Shown: piece by piece, positions 23,185 through 31,147 of the stretch
Layout of the letters: the number at the start of each line of letters is the position of its first letter
Position numbering within the stretch: the first letter of the stretch is position 1
Assembly (NCBI RefSeq): GCF_036231965.1
Contig: NZ_CP109499.1
Location: 5,952,001-6,016,000 of the forward strand
Source: Streptomyces sp. NBC_01428
Lineage (GTDB): Bacteria > Actinomycetota > Actinomycetes > Streptomycetales > Streptomycetaceae
Length of the DNA: 64,000 bases
Direction of reading: 5' to 3'
Translations under genes and position numbers: made by a program
The notes under the pieces: model-generated
Seen by the model: only the letters and a program-made list of their open reading frames with translations
Database searches by the model: none
Told to the model about the DNA's origin: nothing

Positions 23185-25503
23185 TCACCCGACCGGGGCA
23201 CCCGCCGGCGCCACGCCCATGACCCGCCCGTACTGCTCCCGCACCTCGCGGTACCGCAGCAGCTCCGCCGCCACCGGATCGAGGACCCGGGCCCGGCCGC
23301 AGCCGGCCGCCGCCTCCCGCAACCGGCGCTCCGCCTCGAGGCCGTAGCGCCGGGCGGGCCCGCGGGCCGCCATCCTGCTGCTCCACTCGACGGCCGGACC
23401 GCCGACGATCCCGCACACCATCAGCAGCACCGGAACCCCGAGGTTCGGCGAGGCGATCCCGACGATCTGCGCCACCAGCCAGAGCCCGCCGACGACTTGG
23501 ACGATCGTCATCATGGCCTGCGCGAGGACCGCGACCGGCCACCAGCCGGGCCGCGGCGGCCGGCCCACCGGAGTGACCGCGCGCGCCGCCATGTCGTCCA
23601 GTGCCTCGGGCAGCCCCTGCGCGCCGCGTACGGCCGCCTCGCGCACCGCCTGCGCCCAGGGGAGCGGCAGGCCGTAGGCCGCCCGGTCCGCGACCGTCCG
23701 CACCGCCTGCTCCACCCGTTGCCGCGCGGTGGCCTCCTCGTCCGCCGGCGCCCGCACGGGCAGCCGGCCGGTCGGCGGTTCGCGCCGGTCCTGGTACCAG
23801 CGCCAGAGCCGCAGCCAGGGGGTTCCGCACGCGCGGTTGGCGTTGCGGCGCCAGGCGCGTTCGGCCGCCTCGCCGGCCGCGACGGCACCCACCGCGTCCG
23901 CGAGCCGGTCCGCGAACTCGTCGCGTGCCTCCTCGCTGAGCCCGATCCGGCGCCCGGTCGCGTAGACCGGCCGCAGCCGCGCCGCCGCCGCGTCGAGATC
24001 GGCCGAAATTCGCCGGGCGGCCGCTCCGCGTTCCCCCACGAACTGGCCCAGACACTCCCGCAGTTCACCGATTCCGTCGCCGGTGAGCGCGGACAGCGCG
24101 AGGACCGTCGCGCCCGGCTCGCCGTACTCACCGAGCGCGATGCCGTCCTCGTCGAGCAGGCGCCGCAGGTCGTCGAGCACCTGGTCGGCTGCCTCGCCGG
24201 GGAGCCGGTCCACCTGGTTGAGGACGACGAAGGTGACCTCCGCGTGCCCGGCCAGCGGCCGCAGGTAGCGCTCGTGCAGGACGGCGTCCGCGTACTTCTC
24301 CGGGTCCACGACCCAGATGACGGCGTCGACCAGCGCCAGCACGCGGTCCACCTGCTCACGGTGCTGGACCGCGGCGGAGTCGTGGTCGGGGAGATCGACC
24401 AGCACCAGGCCGCGCAGCTGGGCCTCCGCCTCCGCGCTCTGCAGCGGGCGCCTGCGCAGCCGCCCGGGGATGCCGAGCCGGTCGATGAGGGTGGCCGCGC
24501 CGTCGCTCCAGCTGCAGGCGATCGGCGCCGAGGTGGTCGGCCTGCGGACGCCGGTCTCCGAAATGGCCACGCCGGCCAGCGCGTTGAAGAGCTGGGACTT
24601 GCCGCTGCCGGTGGCGCCGGCGATGGCGACCACGGTGTGCTCCCCGGACAGCTTGCGGCGGGCCGCCGCCTCGTCCAGGACACGTCCGGCCTCGGCGAGC
24701 GTCCTGCTGTCCAGCCGGGTGCGGGAGAGCCCCACCAGCTCGCGCAGCGCGTCCAGGCGGGAGCGCAGCGGCCCGTCGTACGCGAGCGGCGCGGGCGCGG
24801 CCGGTGCGGAGGCCCGGGTCTCCACCAGCGGCGTCTGGTAGCGGACGGGGGCCGACTCGTTCACGCGCCGCGCGATGAGGCCGTCGTCCCAGACCGGGCC
24901 GTCCTCCGCGCGGGCGGCGGAGTCGCCGGTACGGGGCGTGTCCGTCCGGGCCTGGCCGTCGCCCCGGGAGGCGTCGCCCTTCCTGGCGGAGCCGGCGTCC
25001 CGCGTGGCGCCGTTCGCGCGGGACGGGGCCTCGTCGCCCTCGCCCCGCGCGCGTGGCCCGGCCACCGGGGCGCTCTTGGGGGCGCCCGCACCCGAGGCGC
25101 CCTCGGTCCGTGCGCCCTTGGTCCGTGCGCCCTTGGTCCGAGCGTCCTCGCCGTCCCTGTCCGCCCCGGCGTCTTTACCGGCCCCCGCTGCCGAAGCGGC
25201 CGCCTTCGGGGCGTCGTTCTCGTCCGGGGACGCGGAGCGCCCGCCGCCGGCGGAGGCCGGGGAGCCCGCGGAGGCTGTGGGGGCCGCGGAGTCCTCGGAA
25301 CGTGCGCCGGTGTCCCCGGAGGCGGTGTTCTCGGGGGTGCCCTTCTGGGAGTGGGCCCCTTCGGAGCGGGTTCCTTCGGGACGGACCCCTTCGGGACGGT
25401 CGTCGCCGGAAGGGTCCTCTCCGTGTCGGACGTCGCCGGAGGGGTCGTCTCCGGGACGGTCGGCGTGATCCGTGTGGTCAGTGACGGCAGTCACCGCGGT
25501 CAC
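23185..25503 (-). CDS. dynB: Bacterial dynamin-like GTPase DynB (membrane-embedded)
   Basis: A 772-residue protein. The first 210 or so residues are a charged, low-complexity tail. The GTPase domain follows, with P-loop GATGSGKS (296-303), switch VDLPDHDSAAV and NQVDRL. Two membrane segments lie toward the C-terminus (around WWPVAVLAQAMMTIVQVVGG and PVLLMVCGIVGG). This fits DynB of Streptomyces, which with DynA stabilises FtsZ rings at sporulation septa. The GTG at 25503 overlaps the dynA stop (GTGA), so the two are translationally coupled. Confidence 0.87.
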   Translation of the reverse strand: MTAVTAVTDHTDHADRPGDDPSGDVRHGEDPSGDDRPEGVRPEGTRSEGAHSQKGTPENTASGDTGARSEDSAAPTASAGSPASAGGGRSASPDENDAPKAAASAAGAGKDAGADRDGEDARTKGARTKGARTEGASGAGAPKSAPVAGPRARGEGDEAPSRANGATRDAGSARKGDASRGDGQARTDTPRTGDSAARAEDGPVWDDGLIARRVNESAPVRYQTPLVETRASAPAAPAPLAYDGPLRSRLDALRELVGLSRTRLDSRTLAEAGRVLDEAAARRKLSGEHTVVAIAGATGSGKSQLFNALAGVAISETGVRRPTTSAPIACSWSDGAATLIDRLGIPGRLRRRPLQSAEAEAQLRGLVLVDLPDHDSAAVQHREQVDRVLALVDAVIWVVDPEKYADAVLHERYLRPLAGHAEVTFVVLNQVDRLPGEAADQVLDDLRRLLDEDGIALGEYGEPGATVLALSALTGDGIGELRECLGQFVGERGAAARRISADLDAAAARLRPVYATGRRIGLSEEARDEFADRLADAVGAVAAGEAAERAWRRNANRACGTPWLRLWRWYQDRREPPTGRLPVRAPADEEATARQRVEQAVRTVADRAAYGLPLPWAQAVREAAVRGAQGLPEALDDMAARAVTPVGRPPRPGWWPVAVLAQAMMTIVQVVGGLWLVAQIVGIASPNLGVPVLLMVCGIVGGPAVEWSSRMAARGPARRYGLEAERRLREAAAGCGRARVLDPVAAELLRYREVREQYGRVMGVAPAGAPVG
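25101..25145. repeat. Three 15-base tandem repeats within the dynB N-terminal region
   Basis: Imperfect copies of a 15-base unit encode ARTKG-ARTKG-ARTEG (about residues 121-135) in the disordered tail of DynB. They are in frame and so can change the length of the tail without breaking the gene. Confidence 0.6.
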
Positions 25504-27107
25504 CTCTCCTTCTGCAGTACGGACAGCGCGGCGATGAGTTCGGCCTGGGGTTCCGGGTGGACGTCGAGCGCGTCGAGCGGTGCGAGCCGGCGCTCGCGTT
25601 CGGTGTGCAGGGCCCCGTCGATGAGCTCCGTGAGCAGCCGGCCGCCCTTGTCGCGGAGCCTCAGCGCCCCGTGCGCCCCGATCCGCTCGGCGAGCCCCTC
25701 ACCTGCGTTGCGCGCCCTGCGGCCGCCGAGGAGGGCGGTGGCGACGAGCGCGGCCACCACGGAGGGGTCCGGCGCGACGCTCTTGTCGAGGTCGCGCACC
25801 TCCTCCTCGGCGTACTCCTCCAGGACGCGCCGCCAACGGCGTACGGCCATGCCGATGCGGTGCTCGGCGCTCTCCAGCGTGGGGTCACGGTCCGTCAGCC
25901 CCGGCGAGTCCGAGGCGGGTTCACGGCGCCAGGCGTCGTCCACGCGCTCGTCGGCGGCCGTCACCGAACACAGCAGCAGGGCGGACAGGCTCTCCACGAG
26001 CGCGTCCAGCAGCTCGTCGGCGCTGCAGTCGAGGGGATAGGCCCGCCACCGCTTGAGGGCGTCCCCGGAGAGCACGGCGCCGGCCTGCAAACGGCCCTTC
26101 ACGCGTGTGTGTTCGCTGTCGTACGCCCCGTCGACGGCCGCCGTGAGCCGGGTCGCCGCCGCGTACTGGGCGGCCGCCGCGCTCGCCAGCTCCGGCATCC
26201 GCGACTTCATGGAGTCGAGCACGCCGTAGGCCGTGCGGGCCATCGCGCCCTGCCGGGCCCCTGGGTCCTGCACATGGTGCGCGAGCCAGGTGCGCAGCGG
26301 CGCGACGGCCGTGGCGGGCAGCAGGCCACCGCCCCAGGCGGACTCGGGGAGTTCGGGCACCGTGAAGCGCGGGACGTCGCCGAGCCCGGCCTTGGTGAGC
26401 AGCGCGCCGTACTGCCGGGAGACCTCGGAGACCACCTGGTGCGGCACCCGGTCGAGGACGGTCACCAGCGTCGCCTTGTGCTCCTTGGCGGTGCGCAGCA
26501 GATGCCAGGGAACGGCGTCGGCGTAGCGGGCGGCCGTGGTGACCATCACCCAGATGTCGGCCGCGCAGATGAGTTCGGCCGCCAGGACGCGGTTGTCGGC
26601 CAGCAGGGAGTCGACGTCGGGCGCGTCCAGGAGGGCGAGTCCGCGGGGGAGGGTGTCGGCGGTCTCGATGCGCAGGACCCGCTCCCCGCGGTCGCCGAGG
26701 GCGGGGAGTTCGTCGCCCGGCTCCTGATGGGGCACCCACACGCGCGTGAGCTGGGGCAGCACACGCATCCCGCTGAACCAGTGGTGGTCCTCGGGATGGC
26801 ACACCAGCACCGGGGTGCGGGTCGTCGGGCGGAGCACGCCCGCCTCGCTGACCCGGCGCCCCACAAGGGAGTTGACGAGTGTCGACTTGCCGGCGCCGGT
26901 TGAGCCCCCGATGACGGCGAGAAGCGGTGCTTCGGGTTCTCTCAACCGGGGCACCAGATAGTCGTCGAGCTGGGCGAGCAGTTCGTCGCGGTTGGCACGC
27001 GCTCGTGGAGCCCCCGGAAGGGGCAGCGGGAAGCGTGCGGCGGCGACACGGTCGCGCAGGGCGGAAAGTGCGTCGAGCAGCTGAGGCCGTACGTCCAAGG
27101 TCACCAC
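25500..27107 (-). CDS. dynA: Bacterial dynamin-like GTPase DynA
   Basis: A 535-residue GTPase without strong membrane segments. The P-loop is GGSTGAGKST (67-76), followed by LRPTTRTPVLVCHPED (switch I Thr region), LLDAPDVDSLL (switch II) and TVLDRVPHQ. The helical C-terminal half fits a dynamin-like stalk. It pairs with the downstream membrane protein DynB at FtsZ rings during sporulation. The GTG at 27107 is preferred because the protein then begins VVTLDVRPQLL, as I recall from homologues. An upstream ATG at 27146 is possible, and neither has a strong ribosome site. Confidence 0.85.
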   Translation of the reverse strand: MVTLDVRPQLLDALSALRDRVAAARFPLPLPGAPRARANRDELLAQLDDYLVPRLREPEAPLLAVIGGSTGAGKSTLVNSLVGRRVSEAGVLRPTTRTPVLVCHPEDHHWFSGMRVLPQLTRVWVPHQEPGDELPALGDRGERVLRIETADTLPRGLALLDAPDVDSLLADNRVLAAELICAADIWVMVTTAARYADAVPWHLLRTAKEHKATLVTVLDRVPHQVVSEVSRQYGALLTKAGLGDVPRFTVPELPESAWGGGLLPATAVAPLRTWLAHHVQDPGARQGAMARTAYGVLDSMKSRMPELASAAAAQYAAATRLTAAVDGAYDSEHTRVKGRLQAGAVLSGDALKRWRAYPLDCSADELLDALVESLSALLLCSVTAADERVDDAWRREPASDSPGLTDRDPTLESAEHRIGMAVRRWRRVLEEYAEEEVRDLDKSVAPDPSVVAALVATALLGGRRARNAGEGLAERIGAHGALRLRDKGGRLLTELIDGALHTERERRLAPLDALDVHPEPQAELIAALSVLQKER

Positions 27108-27417
27108 ATGCGAAGAATGCCCAATTTTGGAGGCTTTCTGAAGCATATGGGTATGTCTGCGCGCCGACCGGACACAGGGGGCGGAAGGGATGACTGGGGC
27201 GCAGGCATAACGAGTGCACAACACCCGATGCGTGAGGCGCCAAAAGCGGTGCACGATTCGTACCCGCCTGCGATTATCAGGACCGCTTCACCGAACCTCC
27301 ACATTGAGCCACGGAGGTGAAGCATGAGGGACAGGGATGCGGGAGCCCTATTCTTGTCCCCGGCAAGGTCAGGGATCAGCCCGTACCAGGGCACCAGGAC
27401 ACCGGCCGACACAACCG
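27108..27417. other. Intergenic region between dynA and tRNA-Arg
   Basis: This 310-base region, less GC-rich in places than its surroundings, separates the divergent dynA and tRNA genes and must hold both promoters. I find no convincing ORF, hairpin or operator. TATTCT at 27349-27354 could be a -10 element for the tRNA, but no matching -35 is evident. Confidence 0.45.
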
Positions 27418-27493
27418 GCCCCCGTAGCTCAGTGGATAGAGCAGGCGCCTTCTAAGCGCTTGGCCGCAGGTTCGAGTCCTGCCGGGGGCGCCA
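27418..27493 (+). tRNA. tRNA-Arg (anticodon TCT), CCA encoded
   Basis: A full cloverleaf can be drawn. The acceptor stem is GCCCCCG/CGGGGGC with discriminator G and genomic CCA (27491-27493). The anticodon stem is GGCGC/GCGCT around the loop CTTCTAA, placing TCT at 27451-27453. The T-arm is GCAGG-TTCGAGT-CCTGC. It reads the rare codon AGA (and AGG by wobble). A rho-independent terminator follows directly. Confidence 0.96.
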
Positions 27494-27499
27494 GTCTCC

Positions 27500-27521
27500 G
27501 CCCTCCCTCGGGAGGGCCTTT
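27500..27521 (+). terminator. Rho-independent terminator after tRNA-Arg
   Basis: GCCCTCCC (27500-27507) pairs with GGGAGGGC (27510-27517) and is followed by CTTTT. The U-run is notable in this GC-rich genome. Confidence 0.88.
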
Positions 27522-27722
27522 TGCTGTTCCGGTCGCGCCCGGCGATCCCGCCGCGCCGCCCCGTCCGGGCGTCCTGGACCTCGTCGCACGCCCCTCCGGG
27601 AGGGTCCGGGGGCGCGATTTCCGGCTTCAGAGTGATCCTTTCGGCGTACGGCATTCACCTCGCCGTACGGCCGAACGGCGCAGCCGTCCCTGCCCTCCGG
27701 ACCGTCCCGCGGTGCCCGCAGG

Positions 27723-28013
27723 TCACCTGAGCGTGTGCGAGGTCCTGCCCGAGGCGTCGTCGATCTCGTCGTGGGCCTTGGTCAGCAGGCGCATGGCGAG
27801 CTCGTTCAGCGCGCGCCCGCCGGCGACCTCCTCGCCGACCCTGGGCTGGTTCGCGTCGGACGGATGGCGGCTGGCGTATCCGTGGGCCCGCATCTCGCTC
27901 CCGTCGGGGAGCCGCACGAGGGCGGCGGCCCGCGTGCGGTGCTCGTCCTCCTCGAATTCCATCTCGACGTGCCAGCCCACCGTGGTCCGTGGCCGGTCCT
28001 TCGTCTGTGTCAT
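27723..28013 (-). CDS. DUF1876 domain protein
   Basis: A 96-residue cytoplasmic protein that matches the DUF1876 family, common in actinobacteria. It opens TTVGWHVEMEFEEDEHRTRA, continues LPDGSEMRAHGYASRHP, and ends in a helical part, LNELAMRLLTKAHDEID. The function is unknown; the usual 85-95 residue length is met. The ATG at 28013 follows a strong GGAGGTGATC ribosome site, so longer versions are rejected. It appears to be monocistronic. Downstream, around 27589-27614, there is a GC-rich inverted repeat that might end its transcript. Confidence 0.82.
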   Translation of the reverse strand: MTQTKDRPRTTVGWHVEMEFEEDEHRTRAAALVRLPDGSEMRAHGYASRHPSDANQPRVGEEVAGGRALNELAMRLLTKAHDEIDDASGRTSHTLR

Positions 28014-28300
28014 CGCGATCACCTCCGGAGCCGCGTCCCCCGCCGGTCCCCCTGATGAACCCCTTGACGGATCCCCTCCTGAAAGTGTCCTCCTCAGGAC
28101 GGTCCCGCACGAGACGGGCCGGAGCCCCGGGGGTCGCGAGCGGCGGGTGGGGACGGGCGGTGACGGTTCCGCTACCGGCACGGACGGTGAACCGCCAGGT
28201 CACAGCTCCCCGATGAGACTGGTTTCCGTCGAGGGGTGGCCGTCAGGCAAGATGGGGTGTATCTGCCCACTCCCGATTTCAAGCGTCCGGACGGTTTCTC

Positions 28301-29965
28301 TTGGCTGAGTTCATTTACACCATGCGCAAGACGCGCAAGGCGCACGGCGACAAGGTGATCCTCGACGACGTCACCCTGAGCTTCCTCCCGGGCGCGAAGA
28401 TCGGTGTGGTCGGTCCGAACGGTGCCGGTAAGTCCACCGTTCTCAAGATCATGGCGGGCCTCGAGCAGCCCTCCAACGGTGACGCGTTCCTGTCGCCCGG
28501 CTACAGCGTCGGCATCCTCATGCAGGAGCCGGAGCTGGACGAGTCCAAGACGGTGCTGGAGAACGTCCAGGACGGCGCCAAGGAGCTCATGGGCAAGCTC
28601 AGCCGCTTCAACGAGGTCGCCGAGCTGATGGCGACCGACTACTCGGACGCGCTCATGGAGGAGATGGGGAAGCTCCAGGACGACCTGGACCACTCCAACG
28701 CCTGGGACCTCGACGCGCAGCTCGAGCAGGCCATGGACGCCCTGGGCTGCCCGCCCGGCGACTGGCCGGTCACCAACCTCTCCGGCGGCGAGAAGCGCCG
28801 CGTGGCGCTCTGCAAGCTGCTGATCGAGGCTCCGGACCTGCTCCTCCTCGACGAGCCCACCAACCATCTCGACGCCGAGTCGGTGAACTGGCTGGAGCAG
28901 CACCTCACGAAGTACGCGGGCGCCGTCGTCGCCGTCACGCACGACCGGTACTTCCTGAACAACGTCGCCGAGTGGATCCTCGAACTCGACCGCGGCCGCG
29001 CGATCCCCTACGAGGGCAACTACTCCACGTACCTCGACAAGAAGGCCGCCCGCCTCAAGGTCGAGGGCCGCAAGGACGAGAAGCGCGCCAAGCGGCTCAA
29101 GGAAGAGCTGGAGTGGGTCCGCTCCAACGCCAAGGGCCGCCAGACCAAGTCCAAGGCCCGCCTCGCCCGTTACGAGGAGATGGCGGCCGAGGCCGACAAG
29201 ATGCGGAAGCTGGACTTCGAGGAGATTCAGATCCCGCCGGGCCCGCGCCTGGGCTCCATCGTCGTCGAGGTCCAGAACCTCTCCAAGGCGTTCGGCGACA
29301 AGGTCCTCATCGACGACCTCAGCTTCACGCTGCCGCGCAACGGCATCGTCGGCGTCATCGGCCCGAACGGCGCGGGCAAGACCACGCTGTTCAAGATGAT
29401 CCAGGGCCTGGAGACGCCGGACACCGGCGCGATCAAGGTCGGCGACACGGTCAAGATCAGTTACGTCGACCAGAGCCGCGCCAACATCGACCCCAAGAAG
29501 ACGCTGTGGGCCGTCGTCTCCGACGAGCTCGACTACATCAACGTCGGCCAGGTCGAGATGCCGTCCCGGGCCTACGTGTCCGCCTTCGGCTTCAAGGGCC
29601 CGGACCAGCAGAAGCCCGCGGGTGTCCTCTCCGGCGGTGAGCGCAACCGGCTGAACCTGGCGCTGACCCTCAAGGAGGGCGGCAACCTGCTGCTCCTCGA
29701 CGAGCCCACCAACGACCTCGACGTGGAGACCCTGTCCTCGCTCGAGAACGCGCTGCTGGAGTTCCCCGGTGCGGCCGTGGTCATCTCCCACGACCGCTGG
29801 TTCCTGGACCGGGTCGCGACGCACATCCTCGCCTACGAGGGCGAGTCGAAGTGGTACTGGTTCGAGGGCAACTTCGAGTCGTACGAGAAGAACAAGGTCG
29901 AGCGTCTCGGCGCCGACGCGGCCCGTCCGCACCGCGCCACCTACAAGAAGCTGACCCGGGGCTGA
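28301..29965 (+). CDS. ettA: Energy-dependent translational throttle protein EttA (ABC-F)
   Basis: A 554-residue ABC-F protein with two ATPase domains and no membrane segments. The first Walker A is GPNGAGKST (38-46), with signature LSGGEKRRVAL and Walker B LLLLDEPTNHLDAESVNW. A charged linker (LKEELEWVRSNAKGRQTKSK) precedes the second domain, with GPNGAGKTT and LSGGERNRLNL. The opening MAEFIYTM matches E. coli EttA, so the TTG at 28301 is the real start despite no clear Shine-Dalgarno. EttA binds the ribosomal E site and gates the first elongation cycle according to the ADP/ATP ratio. Confidence 0.94.
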   Translation: MAEFIYTMRKTRKAHGDKVILDDVTLSFLPGAKIGVVGPNGAGKSTVLKIMAGLEQPSNGDAFLSPGYSVGILMQEPELDESKTVLENVQDGAKELMGKLSRFNEVAELMATDYSDALMEEMGKLQDDLDHSNAWDLDAQLEQAMDALGCPPGDWPVTNLSGGEKRRVALCKLLIEAPDLLLLDEPTNHLDAESVNWLEQHLTKYAGAVVAVTHDRYFLNNVAEWILELDRGRAIPYEGNYSTYLDKKAARLKVEGRKDEKRAKRLKEELEWVRSNAKGRQTKSKARLARYEEMAAEADKMRKLDFEEIQIPPGPRLGSIVVEVQNLSKAFGDKVLIDDLSFTLPRNGIVGVIGPNGAGKTTLFKMIQGLETPDTGAIKVGDTVKISYVDQSRANIDPKKTLWAVVSDELDYINVGQVEMPSRAYVSAFGFKGPDQQKPAGVLSGGERNRLNLALTLKEGGNLLLLDEPTNDLDVETLSSLENALLEFPGAAVVISHDRWFLDRVATHILAYEGESKWYWFEGNFESYEKNKVERLGADAARPHRATYKKLTRG

Positions 29966-29971
29966 TCGGTC

Positions 29972-30382
29972 TTGCGCCACATCTACCGCTGCCCGCTGCG
30001 CTGGGCGGACATGGACGCGTACGGCCACGTCAACAACGTGGTGTTCCTCCGCTACCTGGAGGAAGCCCGTATCGACTTCCTGTTCCGCCCGGAGAAGGAC
30101 TTCAAGCAGGGGTCCGTGGTGGCGCGTCACGAGATCGACTACAAGCGGCAGTTGGTCCACCGGCACGCGCCGGTGGACATCGAGCTGTGGGTGACGCAGA
30201 TCCGTGCGGCGTCCTTCACCATCGCCTACGAGGTGAAGGACCCGGACCAGGTCTACGTCACCGCCTCGACGGTCATCGTGCCGTTCGACTTCGAGCAGCA
30301 GCGCCCGCGCCGGATCACCGCCGACGAGCGCGACTTCCTGGAGTCCTACCGGGACGACGCGGACGAGGCCGTCGCGGCATGA
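29972..30382 (+). CDS. Hot-dog fold acyl-CoA thioesterase (4HBT/YbgC-like)
   Basis: A 136-residue single hot-dog domain protein. The catalytic-region motif is RWADMDAYGHVNNVVFLRYLEEAR, with the Asp and the HVNN loop typical of 4-hydroxybenzoyl-CoA-type thioesterases. The TTG at 29972 lies six bases after the ettA stop and gives the usual N-terminus. Only a weak GGGG ribosome site precedes it, so it may be translated by coupling. The stop overlaps the next gene as ATGA. It hydrolyses an unknown acyl-CoA in the cytoplasm. Confidence 0.87.
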   Translation: MRHIYRCPLRWADMDAYGHVNNVVFLRYLEEARIDFLFRPEKDFKQGSVVARHEIDYKRQLVHRHAPVDIELWVTQIRAASFTIAYEVKDPDQVYVTASTVIVPFDFEQQRPRRITADERDFLESYRDDADEAVAA

Positions 30383-31119
30383 CCGTCCTGCACCTCGCCG
30401 ACGCGGGGGAGGCTGCCGATCTCGGCGCCTTCCTCGCCCGGCTGGTCCACTACGACCGTGCGGCCGCCGTGCGTCTCCAGGCGCACGGCACCACCCTCGC
30501 GGTGTTCGGCCGGCCCCCCTCGTTCGAGGTCCTCGCGATCCGCACGGCACGGCTGGCCAAGCCCTACGAGCACGGCCTCGACGACACCCTCGACGTGACC
30601 GTCTCCGCGGGCGAACTCCTGGAGTCCATCGACGAGTCGGCGGCCACCGCGACCGTCCCGGGCGCCGTCACCGGACCGCCGTGGGCCGGGGTGCTGCCGC
30701 CGCGCGGGGGCTGGCGCCAGGAACCGGGGCTGCCCGCCCCGGACGCCGTGCGCGCCACCGTCGCCGCCGTGGTCGCCGAATTCCGCTCCCGTACGCAGGA
30801 GTTGGCGCCCGAGCTGCGGACCCGCGCCGAACTCGACCGGCTCGGACGGGAGATCTGGTCCCGGCCGCTCGGCGACACCGTGCTGCCCGTCCGGGCCGCG
30901 CACGCCGCCCAGTCGCTGGGATTCCTGCGCCCCGTCGCGTCCGCCGCCGCGCGTGTCCGGCCGTCCGCCGCCCGGGTCGCGGACGACCCGCGGCTCCCGT
31001 CCGGTGAGGGCGAGTTGGGGCTGTACTCGTCGGGGGCCTGGCTGCGGCTGCGCACCCCCTTCGGGTCGATCGCCGTCCGCAGGGCGGGACTCGGCGTTCT
31101 GGACGTCAGCGTCCAATGA
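30379..31119 (+). CDS. Conserved hypothetical protein, coupled to the thioesterase gene
   Basis: A 246-residue soluble protein with no signal peptide, membrane segment or motif that I recognise. It is Ala/Arg/Leu-rich. It opens with an alpha/beta-looking region (LAVFGRPPSFEVLAIRTARL), and its C-terminal part (LYSSGAWLRLRTPFGSIAVR) looks like beta strands. The ATG at 30379 overlaps the preceding stop by four bases, so it is the third gene of the ettA unit. Its last codons form one arm of the terminator hairpin at 31117-31147. Confidence 0.7.
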   Translation: MTVLHLADAGEAADLGAFLARLVHYDRAAAVRLQAHGTTLAVFGRPPSFEVLAIRTARLAKPYEHGLDDTLDVTVSAGELLESIDESAATATVPGAVTGPPWAGVLPPRGGWRQEPGLPAPDAVRATVAAVVAEFRSRTQELAPELRTRAELDRLGREIWSRPLGDTVLPVRAAHAAQSLGFLRPVASAAARVRPSAARVADDPRLPSGEGELGLYSSGAWLRLRTPFGSIAVRRAGLGVLDVSVQ

Positions 31120-31147
31120 CCCGGCCCCGGCTGGAACCGCCGGGTCA
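31117..31147. terminator. Bidirectional terminator built from two convergent stop codons
   Basis: TGACCCGGC (31117-31125) pairs with GCCGGGTCA (31139-31147). Each arm contains the stop codon of one of the two convergent genes, with a 13-base loop. Confidence 0.6.

Noticed and set aside
22669..26040. 1123-codon plus-strand open frame
   Set aside because: It is antisense to ssbB, dynB and dynA and shows no recognisable motif.
29461..29475. Apparent TTA strings in ettA and several other genes
   Set aside because: In each case the triplet is out of frame (for example AGT-TAC). Only melC1 and the gene at 47016 have in-frame TTA.
28172..30550. 792-codon minus-strand open frame opposite ettA
   Set aside because: The ettA frame has both ABC domains intact. 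The opposite frame is Val/Glu/Leu-rich shadow sequence typical of antisense to highly codon-biased genes.
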